Below the pieces are notes generated by a model. That model saw only the letters and a list, made by a program, of their open reading frames with translations. It was not told the DNA's origin and searched no databases. From positions 11,803,675 through 11,867,674 of the forward strand of contig ML661885.1 in NCBI GenBank assembly GCA_007570785.1: a stretch of DNA of 64,000 nucleotides, read 5' to 3'. Below are positions 34,391 through 45,694 of this stretch, piece after piece (the first letter of the stretch is position 1; every line of letters begins with the position of its first letter). A program made the translations under genes and the position numbers. The stretch is from Antilocapra americana. Taxonomy: Eukaryota; Chordata; Mammalia; Artiodactyla; Antilocapridae.

Positions 34391-34530
34391 GGGAATAGAT
34401 ATTAAGGACATCTCAAAAGACGGGAATCTTGAATTGAGGCATAAAGGATTACAGAGCCAGGTGAGCAGAGGAAAAGCCTCAGAATATCAGCAGGAACAGA
34501 AAGAGTAACACAGGCAAAGACCCAGAGATT
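34170..34530 (-). repeat. L2 LINE fossil, antisense, with (TA)n inside
   Basis: Antisense L2 3' region: ttcattcattcaataggcat, ggacataaagataaatggca, cagtttctgttctcaacaaa. After the TA tract come ttgaattgaggcataaagga, cagagccaggtgagcagagg and ggcaaagacccagag. The TA expansion at 34350-34386 arose within it. Confidence 0.6.
34350..34386. repeat. (TA)n microsatellite
   Basis: About 18 uninterrupted TA units inside an L2 fossil. Self-complementary and likely unstable in length. Confidence 0.95.
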
Positions 34531-34539
34531 GTGGTAATT

Positions 34540-34606
34540 TCCTATTGCCTCAGGAAATTACCACAAGCCTAGTGGCCTTACAAGATGTAGATTAATTACA
34601 CAACAG
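34540..34606 (-). repeat. LTR-like fragment cut by L1 insertion
   Basis: The text attgcctcaggaaattacca, caagcctagtggccttacaa matches the antisense edge of a MaLR-like LTR. It stops at the T-rich tail of the L1 inserted at 34607. Confidence 0.4.
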
Positions 34607-34922
34607 TTTTTTTATGTTTTTAAATTTTCTTTACTTTATTGTGTTGGTTTTGCCATACATTGACATGAAACCGCCATGGGTATACATATGCTCCCCCTCC
34701 AGAACCCCCCTCCCTCCTCCCTCCCCCCGGGTCATCTCGGTGCACCAGCCCCGAGCATCAATCCTGGGCTGGCGATTGATTTCACATATGATAATAAACA
34801 TGTTTCAATGCCATTCCCCCATATCATCCCACCCTTGCCCGTTTCCACAGAGTCCACGAGTCTGTTCTATACATCTGAGTCTCTTTTGCTGTCTCGCATG
34901 CAGGGTTCTTGTTACCATCTTT

Positions 34923-36178
34923 CTAAATTCCATATATATGCGTTAATATACTGTATTGTTGTTTTTCCTTCTGGCTTACTTCACGATGGATAATAGGCTC
35001 CAGTTCCATCCACCTGAATAGAAATGATTCAAATGAATTTTTTTTTAATGCTGAGTAATATTCCATTGTGTATATGTACCACAGCTTTCTTATCCATTCA
35101 TCAGTTGATGGGCACCTAGGTTGCTTCCATGTCCTGGCTATTGTAAACAATGCGGCAATGAACATTGGGGTACACGTGTCTCTTTCAATTCTGGTTTCCT
35201 CGGTGTATATGCCCAGCAGTGGGATTGCTGGGTCATATGGCAGGTCTATTTACAGTTTTTTAAGGAATCTCCACACTGTTTTCCATAGTGGCTGTACTAG
35301 TTTGCATTCCCACCAACAGTGTAAGAGGGTTCCCTTTTCTCCACATCCTCTCCAGCATTTATTGCTTGTAGATTTTTGGATGGCAGCCATTCTGACTGGT
35401 GTAAAGTGGTACCTCATTGTGGTTTTGATTTGCATTTCTCTGATAATGAGTGATGTTGAGCATCTTTTCATGTGTTTGTTAGCCGTTTTTATGTTTTCTT
35501 TGGAGAAATGTCTGTTAAGTTCTTTGGCCCACTTTTTGATTGGGTCATTTATTTTTCTAGAATGGAGCTGCAGGAGTTGCTTGTATATTTTTGACATTAA
35601 TTGTTTGTCCATTGCTTCATTGGCTAATATTTTCTCCCATTCTGAAGGCTATCTTTTCACCTTGCTTATAGTTTCCTTTGTTGTGCAGAAGCTTTTAAGT
35701 TTAATTAGGTCCCATTTGTTTATTCGTGCTTTTATTTCCGATATTCTGGGAGGTGGGTCATAGAGGATCCTGCTTTGGTTTATGTCAGAGAGTGTTTTGC
35801 CTATGTTATCCTCTAGGAGTTTTATAGTTTCTGGTCTTATGATTAGATCTTTGATCCATTTTGCGTTTATTTTTGTGTATGGTATTAGAAAGTGTTCTAG
35901 TTTCATTCTTTTACAAGTGGCTGTCCAGTTTTCCCAGAACCACTTGTTAAAGAGATTGTCTTTTCTCCATTGTATATTCTTGCCTCCTTTGTCAAAGATA
36001 AGGTGTCCATAGATGCGTGGATTTATCTCTCGGCTTTCTGTTTTGTTCCATTGATCTATATTTCTGTCTTTGTGCCAGTACCATAGTGTCTTAATGACTG
36101 TGGATTTGAGGTATAGCCTAAAGTCAGGTAGGTTGATTCCTCCAGTTCCATTCTTCTTTCTCAAGATTGCTTTGGCTA
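34923..36178 (-). pseudogene. L1 ORF2p C-terminal remnant, two in-frame stops
   Basis: The minus strand reads in one unbroken frame for about 418 codons, from the inversion point to the natural ORF2 terminus (last residues EKQQYSILTHIYGI). Two nonsense codons interrupt it: a TAG at 35649-35651 (between VKR and PSEWEKI) and a TAA at 35250-35252 (after RFLKKL, where the 57.8 kb L1 copy has Gln). The cysteine-rich segment [18 protein letters not shown], near 35310-35370, is intact. The endonuclease and RT cores are absent. ORF2p is the L1 endonuclease/reverse transcriptase, and this piece is inert. Confidence 0.9.
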
Positions 36179-36430
36179 TACAAGATAGATAATATTAATA
36201 GACCCATCACAAGCACAGAAACTGAAACCGTAATCAGAAATCTTCCAAAAAACAAAAGCCCAGGACCAGATGGCTTCACAGCTGAATTCTACCAAAAATT
36301 TAGAGAAGAGCTAACACCTATTCTACTCAAACTCTTCCAGAAAATTGCAGAGGAAGGTAAACTTCCAAACTCATTCTACGAGGCCACCATCACCCTAATT
36401 CCAAAACCAGACAAAGATGCCACAAAAAAA
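36179..36430 (+). pseudogene. L1 ORF2p RT-fingers fragment in the inverted block
   Basis: About 84 residues of sense ORF2, including the RT entry motif [18 protein letters not shown] and [13 protein letters not shown]. It lies beside, and opposite in strand to, the ORF2 C-terminal remnant. The leading Met is in flanking antisense text and is not a start. Confidence 0.87.
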
Positions 36431-37039
36431 TGATCTTAACTTTTTTATCAAAGAAAGGTCAATTGCATGTATCACATGATTTTTAAAAACTAAACACTAT
36501 TAGGTTATGGTCCATTAAGTGGATTGCATTAAACTAATTGCTTTTTTTTTTTAGTATGAAGGCTTACTGTTTTGATTTTTTATTATAAAATAATAGAAAC
36601 AGGATAAAATTAAAAAACTATAGGAAGTTGTTTTTTTCTGTTTCTAAAATTCCACTTCTCAAAGATAAGGACTGCTATCTTTCGTTTTTATCCTGGGAGG
36701 AAACAGGGGAAAAGATAGAAGAAAGATAGAGATGAGAGTAAAGCCAGAGGGATGTCAGTCAGCATGAACTCAGCCCTGGTGCTAATGTCGCCATTCAGAC
36801 CTGTAGCGACACTCCTAAGCCGATGTGCTGACATCATACTGGCTGGGTTCTCTGGACACCAGTGAATGGATTTTGTTTCTCTCGGGAACTGGCACAGAAG
36901 GTTCAAGGGTATGAGGCATGGTTGTGAGATAAGGACAGTCAGTCATGGCACAGTTGATGTCTGGGTTATGAGGCTACGTCTTCCCCATATATTGCAAATA
37001 TTGTCCCAGATTTTCATTTGATTTAGTCATTTCAATGTA
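36431..37039. other. unassigned sequence
   Basis: Nothing recognised apart from a run of 12 T at 36541-36552. Confidence 0.4.
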
Positions 37040-37500
37040 TTTTTAAAAGTTTGTGTTGGACTATAGTTGATTTACAATGTTGGGTTAGTTTCAGTTGTAC
37101 AGAAAAGCGAATCAGTTATATATATACATATATCCACTCTTCTTTACACTTTTTTCCCATGGAGGTTACTACAGAATATTGAGTAGAGTTCCCTGTGCTA
37201 TACCGTAGCTCCTTACTGGTTATCTATTTTAAGCATAGTAGTGTGTATATGTCAATCCCAGTCTCCTAATTTATCCCTTTCCCCCTTTCCCCTTTGCTGA
37301 TCATAAGTTTGTTTTATACATATGTGACTCTATCTCTGTTTTGTAAATAAGTTCATTTGTATTATTTTTTTAGAGTTAATTTATGAGGTATTATATGATA
37401 TTTGTCTTTTTCTGACTTACTTCATTCAGTATGATAATTTTTATGTTCATTCATGTTGCTACAAATGGCATTAATTCATTCTTTTATATGTTCTATGTAT
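37040..37500 (-). mobile_element. older L1 3' region, antisense
   Basis: The text ctatagttgatttacaatgt, ggttactacagaatattgag, tagagttccctgtgctatac and gacttacttcattcagtatg is antisense L1 3'-UTR of an older artiodactyl lineage. The tail is not preserved as a clean T run. Confidence 0.78.
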
Positions 37501-37539
37501 TTTTTAATATCAATCTGTTGATCTTTCATTTGCCTTAGG

Positions 37540-37935
37540 TGTGACTGCTTGTGCCTTGTATCTCTTCCTTTGGAGTCTCCGCAGCTATTTTAGGCCAATC
37601 ACTTCTCCGCTTGGGACCTGTGTTTCCTCAACTGTGAAATGAAGAGTTTGGATAAAAAGAAAGAAAGAAAGTAAAGTTGCTCAGTAGTGTCTGACTCTTT
37701 GCAACCCCATGGACTGTAGCCCACCTGGCTCCTCCATCCATGGGATTCTTCAGGCAGGATGACTGGAGTGGGATTGCCATGTCCTTCTCCAGGGGATCTT
37801 CCTGACCCAGGGATCTAATCCAGGTCTTTCGCATTGCAGGCAGACACTTTACCCTCTGAGCCACCAGGAAAGCAAGACATCCTCTAAATCCTCATTTCTA
37901 GAAATCTCTGATGTCTCTCTGTCATATCTCTAAAT
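37540..37935 (+). repeat. MIR fossil split by a SINE
   Basis: Sense MIR text before the SINE (gccaatcacttctccgcttg, gacctgtgtttcctcaactg, tgaaatgaagagtttggata) resumes after it (catcctctaaatcctcattt). The SINE occupies 37672-37874. Confidence 0.6.
37658..37874 (-). mobile_element. Bov-tA SINE, antisense, within MIR
   Basis: An (aaag)n-like stretch (aaagaaagaaagaaag, 37658-37671) precedes the antisense Bov-A body (gttgctcagtagtgtctgac, then gactggagtgggattgccat). The head follows (ctgagccaccaggaaagc). Confidence 0.9.
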
Positions 37936-38749
37936 ATATGTTTCATTCATTGACAGTGGAATTTTTATTTAATTTCTTCATAGTCTCCATAATGTCTAAT
38001 ACTTCAATTTAGTAGTGTCGAATACTTCAATATGTTTTTACATATGTAATGTGATCCTTGCACAATATGTCAGCTAAATAATAATTTGCTAAACAATTAA
38101 AGAGTCAAAGTCTTCCTATAAAGTAATGACTTTAACTTTTAGAGTCTACACCTTGTAGCTGGCTTTACCAGATTCTGTTTGTGTATCCATTCATATATTG
38201 TTTGCATTACAGATGTGTTACAAATTAAAATGCTCTCAGGAACAGAATAGATGATGTCATAAATATCTCATGAATTATTTTTTATTAAAATATAGGTGAC
38301 TTGATTATTGTAACACCTGAATAATTTCAGCAACAAAGCCCTATACAAAGTCATTTCTATGCACATTTAATCTATTTCTCAGCAAAGGCAATATTGTTGC
38401 TTAAAATAACATCATATCATAACATAATGACTAGTGTAAGCTGGATACACCTGTGCTTGGGGCCTATAAAAAGAGCAAACTGAACTAAAATTTAAGTACG
38501 CATTAAACCTTGAGTATATTTTTTTCAGAATTAATGAAAATGCAAACTTCATATAGAGCCAAATCTCTTGATATGACTCTGCCAAGAAAAATAGATTTTT
38601 GAAGGGTAGAAGCAGGTGGGAAACAAATGTCTTTCTAAATCATTGAATCATAACCTACTTAATGAACATAGTGGTGAAATTCAAGTGCCTGAACCCAGCA
38701 TAATTTTTTACCCAGGTATAGCCTTTTACACCAAGGATATGGCTTATGC
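37936..38749. other. unassigned sequence
   Basis: Nothing recognised. Confidence 0.4.
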
Positions 38750-38913
38750 TGGGCTTCCCAAGTGGATTACTGCAAAGAATCTGCCTGCAATGCAGAGGAC
38801 GTGGGTTTGATCCCTGCGTCAAGAAGATTTCCTGAAAAAAAAAAAATGGCAACCCCTTCCAATATTCTTGCCTGGTAAATCCTACGGACAGAGGAGCCTT
38901 GTGAGCTACAGTC
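38750..38913 (+). mobile_element. Bov-tA SINE, 3' end replaced by BovB
   Basis: Sense SINE from gggcttcccaagtggattac to gtgagctacagtcc, where the normal atggggtc tail should follow. Instead the antisense 3' end of BovB starts at 38914. An A run (38837-38848) interrupts the body. Confidence 0.9.
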
Positions 38914-39182
38914 CAGTTCAGTACAATCACTCAGTCATGTCCAACTCTTTGTGACATCATGGACTGCAGCACACCAGGCTTCCCTGTCCATCACCAACAC
39001 CTGGAGCTTACTCAAACTCATGTCCATTGAGTCGATGATGTCATCCAACCATCTCATCCTCTGTTGTCCCCTTCTCCTGCCTTCGATCTTTCCCAGCATC
39101 AGGGTCTTTTCCAATGAGTCAGTTCTTCACATCAGGTGGCCAAAATATTGGAGTTTCAGCTTTAGCATCAGTCCTTCCAATT
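38914..39182 (-). mobile_element. BovB LINE 3' fragment, antisense (copy 1 of a tandem pair)
   Basis: About 270 bases, from the tail (cagttcagtacaatcactca) to cagcatcagtccttccaat-like text (tttagcatcagtccttccaa). It is cut there, and a second BovB tail begins within four bases. Confidence 0.92.
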
Positions 39183-40111
39183 AATCAGTTCAGTTCAGTT
39201 ACTCAGTCATGTCTGACTCTTTGTGACCCCATGAACTGCAGCACGCCAGGCCTCCCTGTCCATCACCAACTCCTGGAGTTTACCCAAACCCATGTCCATC
39301 GAGTTGGTGATGCCATCCAGCCATCTCATCCTCTGTCATCCCCTTCTACCCCTGCCCCCAATCCTTTCCAGCATTAGGGTCTTTTTCAATGAGTCAATTC
39401 TTCGCATGAGGTGGCCAAAGTATTGGAGTTTCAGTTTCAACATCAGTCCTTCCAATGAAAACCCAGCACTGATCTCCTTTTGGATGGACTGGCTGGATCT
39501 CCTTGCAGTCCAAGGGACTCTCAAGAGTCTTCTCCAACAACACAGTTCAAAACCGTCAGTTCTTCAGCACTCAGTTTTCTTTAGAATTCAATTCTCACAT
39601 CCATACATGACTACTGGAAAAATCATAGCCTTGACTAGACAGACTTTTGTTGGCAAAGTAATGTCTCTGCTTTTTAATATACTATCTAGGTTGGTCATAG
39701 TTTGTCTTCCAAGGAGCAAGTGTCTTTTAATTTCACAGCTGCAATCACCATCTGCAGTGATTTTGGAGTGCCAGAAAAGAAAGTCTGTCACTGTTTATAC
39801 TGTTTCCCATCTATTTGCAATGAATTGATGGGAATGGATGCCATGATCTTAGTTTTCTGAATGTTGAGTTTTAAGCCAACTTTTTCACTCTCCTCTTTCA
39901 CTTTCATCAAGACGCTCTTTAGTTATTCTTCACTTTCTGCCATAAGGGTGGTGTCATCTGCATATCTGAGGTTATTGATATTTCTCCCAGCAACCTTGAT
40001 TACAGCCTGTGCTTCATTCAGCCCAGCATTTTGCATGATGTACTCTGCATATAAGTTAAATAAGCAGGGTGAATATATACAGCCTTAATGTACTCCTTTC
40101 CCAATTTGGAA

Positions 40112-41300
40112 TCAGTTTGTTGTTCCATGTGCAGTTCTGATTGTTGCTTCTTGATCTGCATACACATTTCTTAGGAGGCAGGTAAGGTGGTCTGGTATTA
40201 CCATCTCTTGAAGAATTTTCCATGGATTGCTGTGATCCACACAGTCAAAGGCTTTGGCATAATGAATAAAGCAGAAGTAGATGTTTCCCTGGAACACTCT
40301 TGCTTTTTCAATGATCCAGCGGATGTTGGCAATTTGATCTCTGGTTCCTCTCCCTTATCTAAATCCAGCTTGAATATCTGGACATTCATGGCTCATGTAC
40401 TGTTGAAGCCTGGCTTGGAGAATTTTGAGTGTTACTTTGCTAGTGTGTGAGATGAGTGCAATTGTGTGGTAGTTTGAGCATTCTTTGGCATTGCCTTTCT
40501 TTGGGATTGGATTGAAAACTGACTTTTTCCAGTCCTGTGGCCACTGCTGAGTTTTCCAAATTTGCTAGCATATTGAGCGCAGCACTTTCACAGCATCATC
40601 GTTTAGGATTTGGAATACCTCAACTGGAATTTCATCACTTCTACTAGGTTTGTTCCCAATGATGCTTCCTAAAGCCCACTTGACTTTGCATTTCAGGATG
40701 TCTGGCTCTAGGTGGGTGATCATACCATTGTGGTTATCTGGTTCATGAAGATCTTTTTTGTATAGTTCTTCTGTGTATTCTTGCCACCTCTTCCTAATAT
40801 CTGCAGCTTCTGTTAGGTCCATACCATTTCTGTCCTTTATTGTGCTCATCTTTGCATGAAATGTTCCTTTGGTATCTCTAATCATCTTGAAGAGATCTCT
40901 GGTCTTTCCCATTCTATTGTTTTCATCTATTTCTTTGCATTGATTGCTGAGGAAGTCTTTCTTATCTCTCCTTGCTATTCTTTGGAATTCTGCATTCAAA
41001 TGGGTATCTCTTTCCTTTTCTCCTTTGCCTTTAGCTTCTCTTCTTTGCTCAGCTATTTGTAAGACCTTCTCAGGCAACAATTTTTCCTTTTTTCATTTCT
41101 TTTTCTTGGGGATGGTCTTGATCTCTGCCTCTTGCACAATGTCACGAACCTCTGTCCATAGTTCTTCAGGCACTCTGTCTATCAGATCTAATCCCTTGAA
41201 TCTATTTGTCACTTCCACTATATAATTGTAAGGGATTTGATTTAGGTCATGCCTGAATGGTCTAGTGGTTTTCCCTGCTTTCTTCAATTTAAGTCTGAAT
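40112..41300 (-). pseudogene. BovB reverse-transcriptase and linker remnants
   Basis: Minus-strand pieces read, in order, TTRPFRHDLNQIPYNYIVEV (linker, about 41270), KGEKERDTHLNAEF and RWQEYTEELYKKDLHEP (pre-RT). The RT piece with FIHYAKAFDCVDHSNPWKIL (about 40270) follows. In the last, the residue before YAKAFD is His where BovB usually has Asp. The catalytic-motif Asp in AFD remains. Pieces are in different frames. Confidence 0.85.
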
Positions 41301-41734
41301 TTGGCAATAAGGAGTTTATGATCTAAACCACAGTCAGTTCCCTGTCTTGTTTTTGCTGACTATATAGAATGTCTCCATCTTCAGCTACAAAGAATACAAT
41401 CAGTCTGACTTTGGTATTGACAATCTGGTGATGTCCCTCTGTAGAGTCTTCTATTGTGCTGTTGGAAGAGGCTGTTTGCTATGATCAGTGTGTTCTCTTG
41501 GCAAAACTCTGTTAACCTTTGACCTGCTTCATTTTATACTCCAAGGCCAAATTTGCCTGTTACTCCAGGTATCTCTTGACTTCCTACTTTTGCATTCCAG
41601 TCCTCTATAGTGAAAAGGACATCTTTTTTTGGTGTTAGTTCTAGACGTTCTTATAGGTCTTCATAGAACTGTTCAACTTCAGCTTCTTCAGCATTCATGG
41701 TCAGGGCATAGACTTGGATTACTGTGATATTGAA

Positions 41735-41960
41735 GAAGAAGCTGTGATACTCAGCTTCTGGCTCAGATGGTAAAGCATCTGCCTGCAATGCAGGAGACCT
41801 GGGTTCAATCCCTCAGGTGGGAAGATCTCCTGGAGAAGGAAATGGCAACCCACTTCAGTATTCTTGCCTGGAAAATCCCATGGACAGAGGAGTCTGGTAG
41901 GCTACAGTCCATAGTGTCGCAAACTGTTGGACATGACTGGGTGAGACTTCACTTCACTTC
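41735..41960 (+). mobile_element. Bov-tA SINE inside BovB, 14-base duplication
   Basis: Head (tctggctcagatggtaaagc), box-B region (gacctgggttcaatccctca), Bov-A body and tail (catgactgggtgagacttc). A perfect direct repeat, actgtgatattgaa, flanks it at 41721-41734 and 41961-41974, within BovB endonuclease text. The first 20 or so bases after the left repeat do not match the family and may be extra 5' sequence. Confidence 0.95.
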
Positions 41961-42184
41961 ACTGTGATATTGAATGGTTTGCCTTGGAAACAGACAGAGA
42001 TCATTCTGTCATTTTTGAGATTGCATCCAAGTACTGCATTGCGGACTCTTTTGTTGACTATGATGGCTACTCCATTTCTTCTAAGAGATTCTTGCCGACA
42101 GTAGTAGATATAATGGTCACCTGAGTTAAATTCACCCATTCCATTCCATTTTAGTTTACTGATTCCTAAAATGTTGATGTTCAC
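41961..42184 (-). pseudogene. BovB endonuclease (APE-like) N-terminal remnant
   Basis: The minus strand encodes the start of the apurinic-type endonuclease: ILGISKLKWNGMGEF, YIYYCRQESLRRNGVAIIVN and CNLKNDRMISVCFQGKPFNI. The family nicks target DNA with this domain. The open stretch is cut at its C-terminal side by the SINE at 41960, and the metal-binding residues farther on are in broken frames. Confidence 0.88.
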
Positions 42185-42437
42185 TCATACAGACCGTTCA
42201 GCTATTTGCTTCCGCAAACAAGTTGAAACCCACACTCAGCTTTTAGTAATAAATTAGTAGTAATCAATTCAAGATTATGTCTACACCCAAACTTTTCTTG
42301 TTCTGTTCCCCAACCCCAGCAGAAAACCTTCATTCCTTTGTGTCCCCAGATACTTTGTGACATCCATTTGTGTATACCTGAGTCTTCCCCTCCATCCCTT
42401 TAGCATACAGCCTCACAAGTCATGAGTCATGGATCCT

Positions 42438-42649
42438 GGGACTTCCCTGGGGGTCCAGTAGCTCTGACTCTGGGCTTCCAGTGTAGGAGGCCCAGGTTCA
42501 ATCCCTGGCCAGGAAACTATATGCCACATGCCACAAATAAAAAATAAAACAAATCTCATATGCCAGAAGGGAGATTGAAAATCTCACACCACAACTAAGA
42601 CCTGATGGAGCCAAATTAGGAAAAATAAATAAATATTTAAAAAAAAAAG
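42438..42649 (+). mobile_element. CHR-type tRNA-derived SINE
   Basis: Head gggacttccctgggggtcca, box-B region gcccaggttcaatccctggc, then caactaagacctgatggagc and an A-rich aaataaataaatatttaaa tail. Flanks look like a 14-15-base duplication: gagtcatggatcctg before and gaatcacagatccctg after. Confidence 0.87.
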
Positions 42650-42973
42650 AATCACAGATCCCTGAAACAAAATAGTCCCTGGTACAGTAGGGCATCAATA
42701 AATATGTATTAATAAAGTTGAATTATTTATTTATGGAAAAAATATCAGATGCTTGAAGTATCTCATCCTTTCCTATAATTTGAAAGATTTTTAAATGATT
42801 AAAAGGAAAACATGCTACTAAAACACTTCTCTCAAGCTAGAATAGATGAAAAAAATTGTAGGTTATTAACTGGGTTCCATATCCTCCTCTGTGCATGTCA
42901 CTTAACAATAATGTTTAAGCATTTCATTGCCAATTCAAAAAGGAATGGTGGACAATCCCTTGTCTGTTTTTTG

Positions 42974-43164
42974 AAGTGAAAGTGTTAGTTGCTCATTTGT
43001 GACCGACTCTTTGTAACCAGCCCACCAGGCTCCTCTGTCCATCTAATTCTCCAGGCCAGAACACTGGAGTGGGTAGCCTTTTCCTTTTCCAGAGGATCTT
43101 CCCAATCCAGGGATCAAACCCAGGTCTCCTGTATTGCAGGCAGATTCTTTACTGTCTGAGCTTA
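42974..43164 (-). mobile_element. Bov-tA SINE, antisense
   Basis: Antisense Bov-A body with a short deletion around the gaccccatggactgtag region (taaccagcccaccaggctcc). The head is eroded after cagattctttactgtctgag. Confidence 0.88.
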
Positions 43165-43544
43165 GAATATCTGAGCTTTCCAAAATATCCCCTCATATAT
43201 CATAAATAATCACCATTCATATGTTGTTGATGAGCATTCTTCCTAAGCTATTGTCAACATATCCTCTCATCCATTTACACACACAAACACACATACAGAG
43301 TTAGTTAAAGTTATAATGGAAAAGAAGATGATATTTAAAATTGTAACTCAGAAAGCATACTTTTATGAATTCTATTTTAAATGCCACCTTTCTGACTGTA
43401 TAGTTTAATATCTCCAATGTAACATAGGTTTTCTTGTTTTTTTAATCCCTATCTTTAGTAGGAATGGGTCCAGTGTTTCCCATTTATGTAAAATGCTAGC
43501 TTGGGGGCCAAAGAACATGTTTAAAAAGTCAAGGAAGGAATATT
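43165..43544. other. unassigned sequence
   Basis: A short acacacaaacacacat patch at about 43279-43295. Otherwise unrecognised. Confidence 0.4.
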
Positions 43545-43790
43545 ATTGAATGCTTTCTCACTATTTAAATGCTTGATGTGTGATTTTTATTCATAAAGCT
43601 ATTAGTGTGGTGATCAAACTAGTGAATTTCCTAATATTGAACCATGCATACAGACTTAGAGTAAAAGCATCTCTTTTTTAAATACAGTGCTGGATTCTGT
43701 TTGCTAATTTTTATCTTAGAATTTTTGCTTTGCTATTCATAGCATTAACATATAGTTGTTCATTTTGTGCACTTTTAATCCAATTTAACA
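43545..43790 (-). repeat. old L1 ORF2 fragment, antisense
   Basis: Text order ttgaatgctttctcactatt, gtgtgatttttattcataaa, ctaatattgaaccatgcata and gctggattctgtttgctaat is antisense L1 ORF2 around the RT palm. Strongly diverged. Confidence 0.6.
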
Positions 43791-45656
43791 CCAACTAATA
43801 AGATCTTATTGGTTTAAATGGAAAATTACCTAATATGTGAAAATAAATGAGAAAATGGCCAACAACACTGATATTCAATGCTGGCATAGATGGCAAAGTG
43901 AAATTGAGAATATTTTTCCTAGATTAATTAAAAAATAAGATAATCATCTATCAAAAATAATGAAAAATAATTATTTCATCAAAATGAACCCTTACTGAGA
44001 AAGCTTTTCATGGATTATTATTTATTTATGTAAACTTAAAACTTTTGCCTATGATATATTTTATATTCATAAGCTATTAAATAAAATTGTGTCCTTTTAT
44101 TTAATGTAAAAAATGCTATGTCTAGTAAAGCTCTAACTACATTCACAGGCCACAGAATTAGTAAAACAACGAAAACAATTAAATGCTTTATGATTCTCCT
44201 TGTTACTCCTGAAGCTCAACATAAAACCTGAGTTCTCATTTTACTTGGCTCTAATATTAACATTATCATTGTATTGAATTCCATTGTGTGTTGCAAAGCT
44301 GAACCTCAAGATGTAGGATTATATGGCCATAAATTAGAATTATTTGACATGTGTCAATAAAATAACATGGCCAAGTACTAAAACACTTTGGCTTCATGTC
44401 AAGTCTGAGGTCAGGATCTGTAAGAATGACATACTCCTTTTTTTCTTGCCTGCTTATTGCTGTGGCCCTGAGGCTGTAGTAACCAGATGTCTGGCACTTC
44501 ACATTTAAAGGCCTCACAGTTTTACAGATAAAGCCCCAGTTTTTTTTTCTTTGACTCAAAGTCCCATTGTTTTCATTAAACTATATGCTTCTTTTTATTA
44601 ATCTGATTTTTTTCTTTTTCTATAATCTATCTTAACAATGAAAAATAATGAAATTGTAACATATTGTATATTTGAATTACCTTTTAAAACTAAACATTCA
44701 AAAAAATAAATATATTTAATTTTCCCTTAAGCTGCTTAGATCGTGTTGTGTAAATCTTAGATACTGTTTGAAACTTAATTTTCCCACATAGTATCAGTAA
44801 TTTGATGGCAAATTACTTATCTTTTTTTATCTCTGAGTCTCCAGCCTCCTATACACTGAAGGAGTGTGCAATAAATATGCCAAAAGAATAAATAGATAGA
44901 TGAATCTGGAATTAACATCATTTGAAACCAAGCCTGTCTTAAGAGTACCTCCACATTTTGATTTAAAAGCCAAACAAAACCCCCCAAAATTGGCCTGCAC
45001 TAGTTTGTTGAAAGATTGTTGGCTAAATCTCTGTAGGAGAATTTACAGTTGGACCTACTGTCATAGCTCAATAGAACTGAATCTCACAGGTATTCAGCTG
45101 TACCTTTAATGGTATGTATGGGAAGATGAAGATCCAAAATGTACCTTTAGGGACCTTAGCAACTTCATCGTTAAGTTCCCTTTATTAAATTTTAAAATTA
45201 AATTTTATTGTGGTTATTATGACCAACCATCTGGGTTTTATCTGAGCAACTCAAAGACTATAGGGACTCTGTTGCATCTATGATAATCTTTATTTCAGAA
45301 AAAAAAACAATGTCCTTTATAAAATATAAGAAGAAGTTAAAAATACTATCTAATGGGCAGTTGAATCCCAGAACAGTACTATAAAAATGCAGTCAATAAA
45401 CAGAGGCCATAAAAGGTTCAGGGCTTCTTAGAGACTTGGCTGATTTCAGGTCAGGCACAAAGGATACACAAGTGAACCTGGGGCATTGAGTTGCACCAGA
45501 TATCAAGAAATCTATTAAAATTACTGAAGGGTGTATCAAAAGGACTCAAGAATCAAGCTGAAAAGGCACCCAATGGCCAAAGATGGGATCATTTGAGCAT
45601 TCATAACAGGAAGTACAGTGTATTGAAATAATTCATCTGTTTAAAACCATGACATA

Positions 45657-45694
<38 letters not shown>

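Larger units (their letters stand above)
34607..36430 (-). mobile_element. young artiodactyl L1 with 5' inversion
   Basis: From the T-rich tail (34607) to about 36178 this is antisense L1: the 3' UTR, then the last third of ORF2. Near 36180 the orientation flips, and to about 36430 the sequence is sense ORF2 from the reverse-transcriptase fingers region. The inverted block comes from farther upstream in ORF2 than the antisense block, as expected for twin priming with loss of the middle. The target duplication is not clean (aacagttttttta on the left, aacttttttat on the right). Low divergence from the other L1 copies here suggests a recent insertion. Confidence 0.88.
39186..42186 (-). mobile_element. 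near-full-length BovB LINE, antisense, with SINE inside
   Basis: The longest BovB here: about 2.77 kb once the SINE at 41735-41960 is removed. Reading the minus strand, order is endonuclease (from about 42184), linker, reverse transcriptase, C-terminal region, and 3' tail at 39186. Only the extreme 5' end is missing. Frameshifts and stops split the frame into many pieces, so it cannot make protein. BovB is an RTE-clade LINE known for a patchy distribution attributed to horizontal transfer between reptiles and ruminants. It supplies the tail that Bov-A SINEs imitate. Confidence 0.95.

Noticed and set aside
35068..35763. 231-residue plus-strand open frame
   Set aside because: It is antisense to the L1 ORF2 C-terminal region. 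The same frame reappears at 57630-58031 in the second L1 copy.
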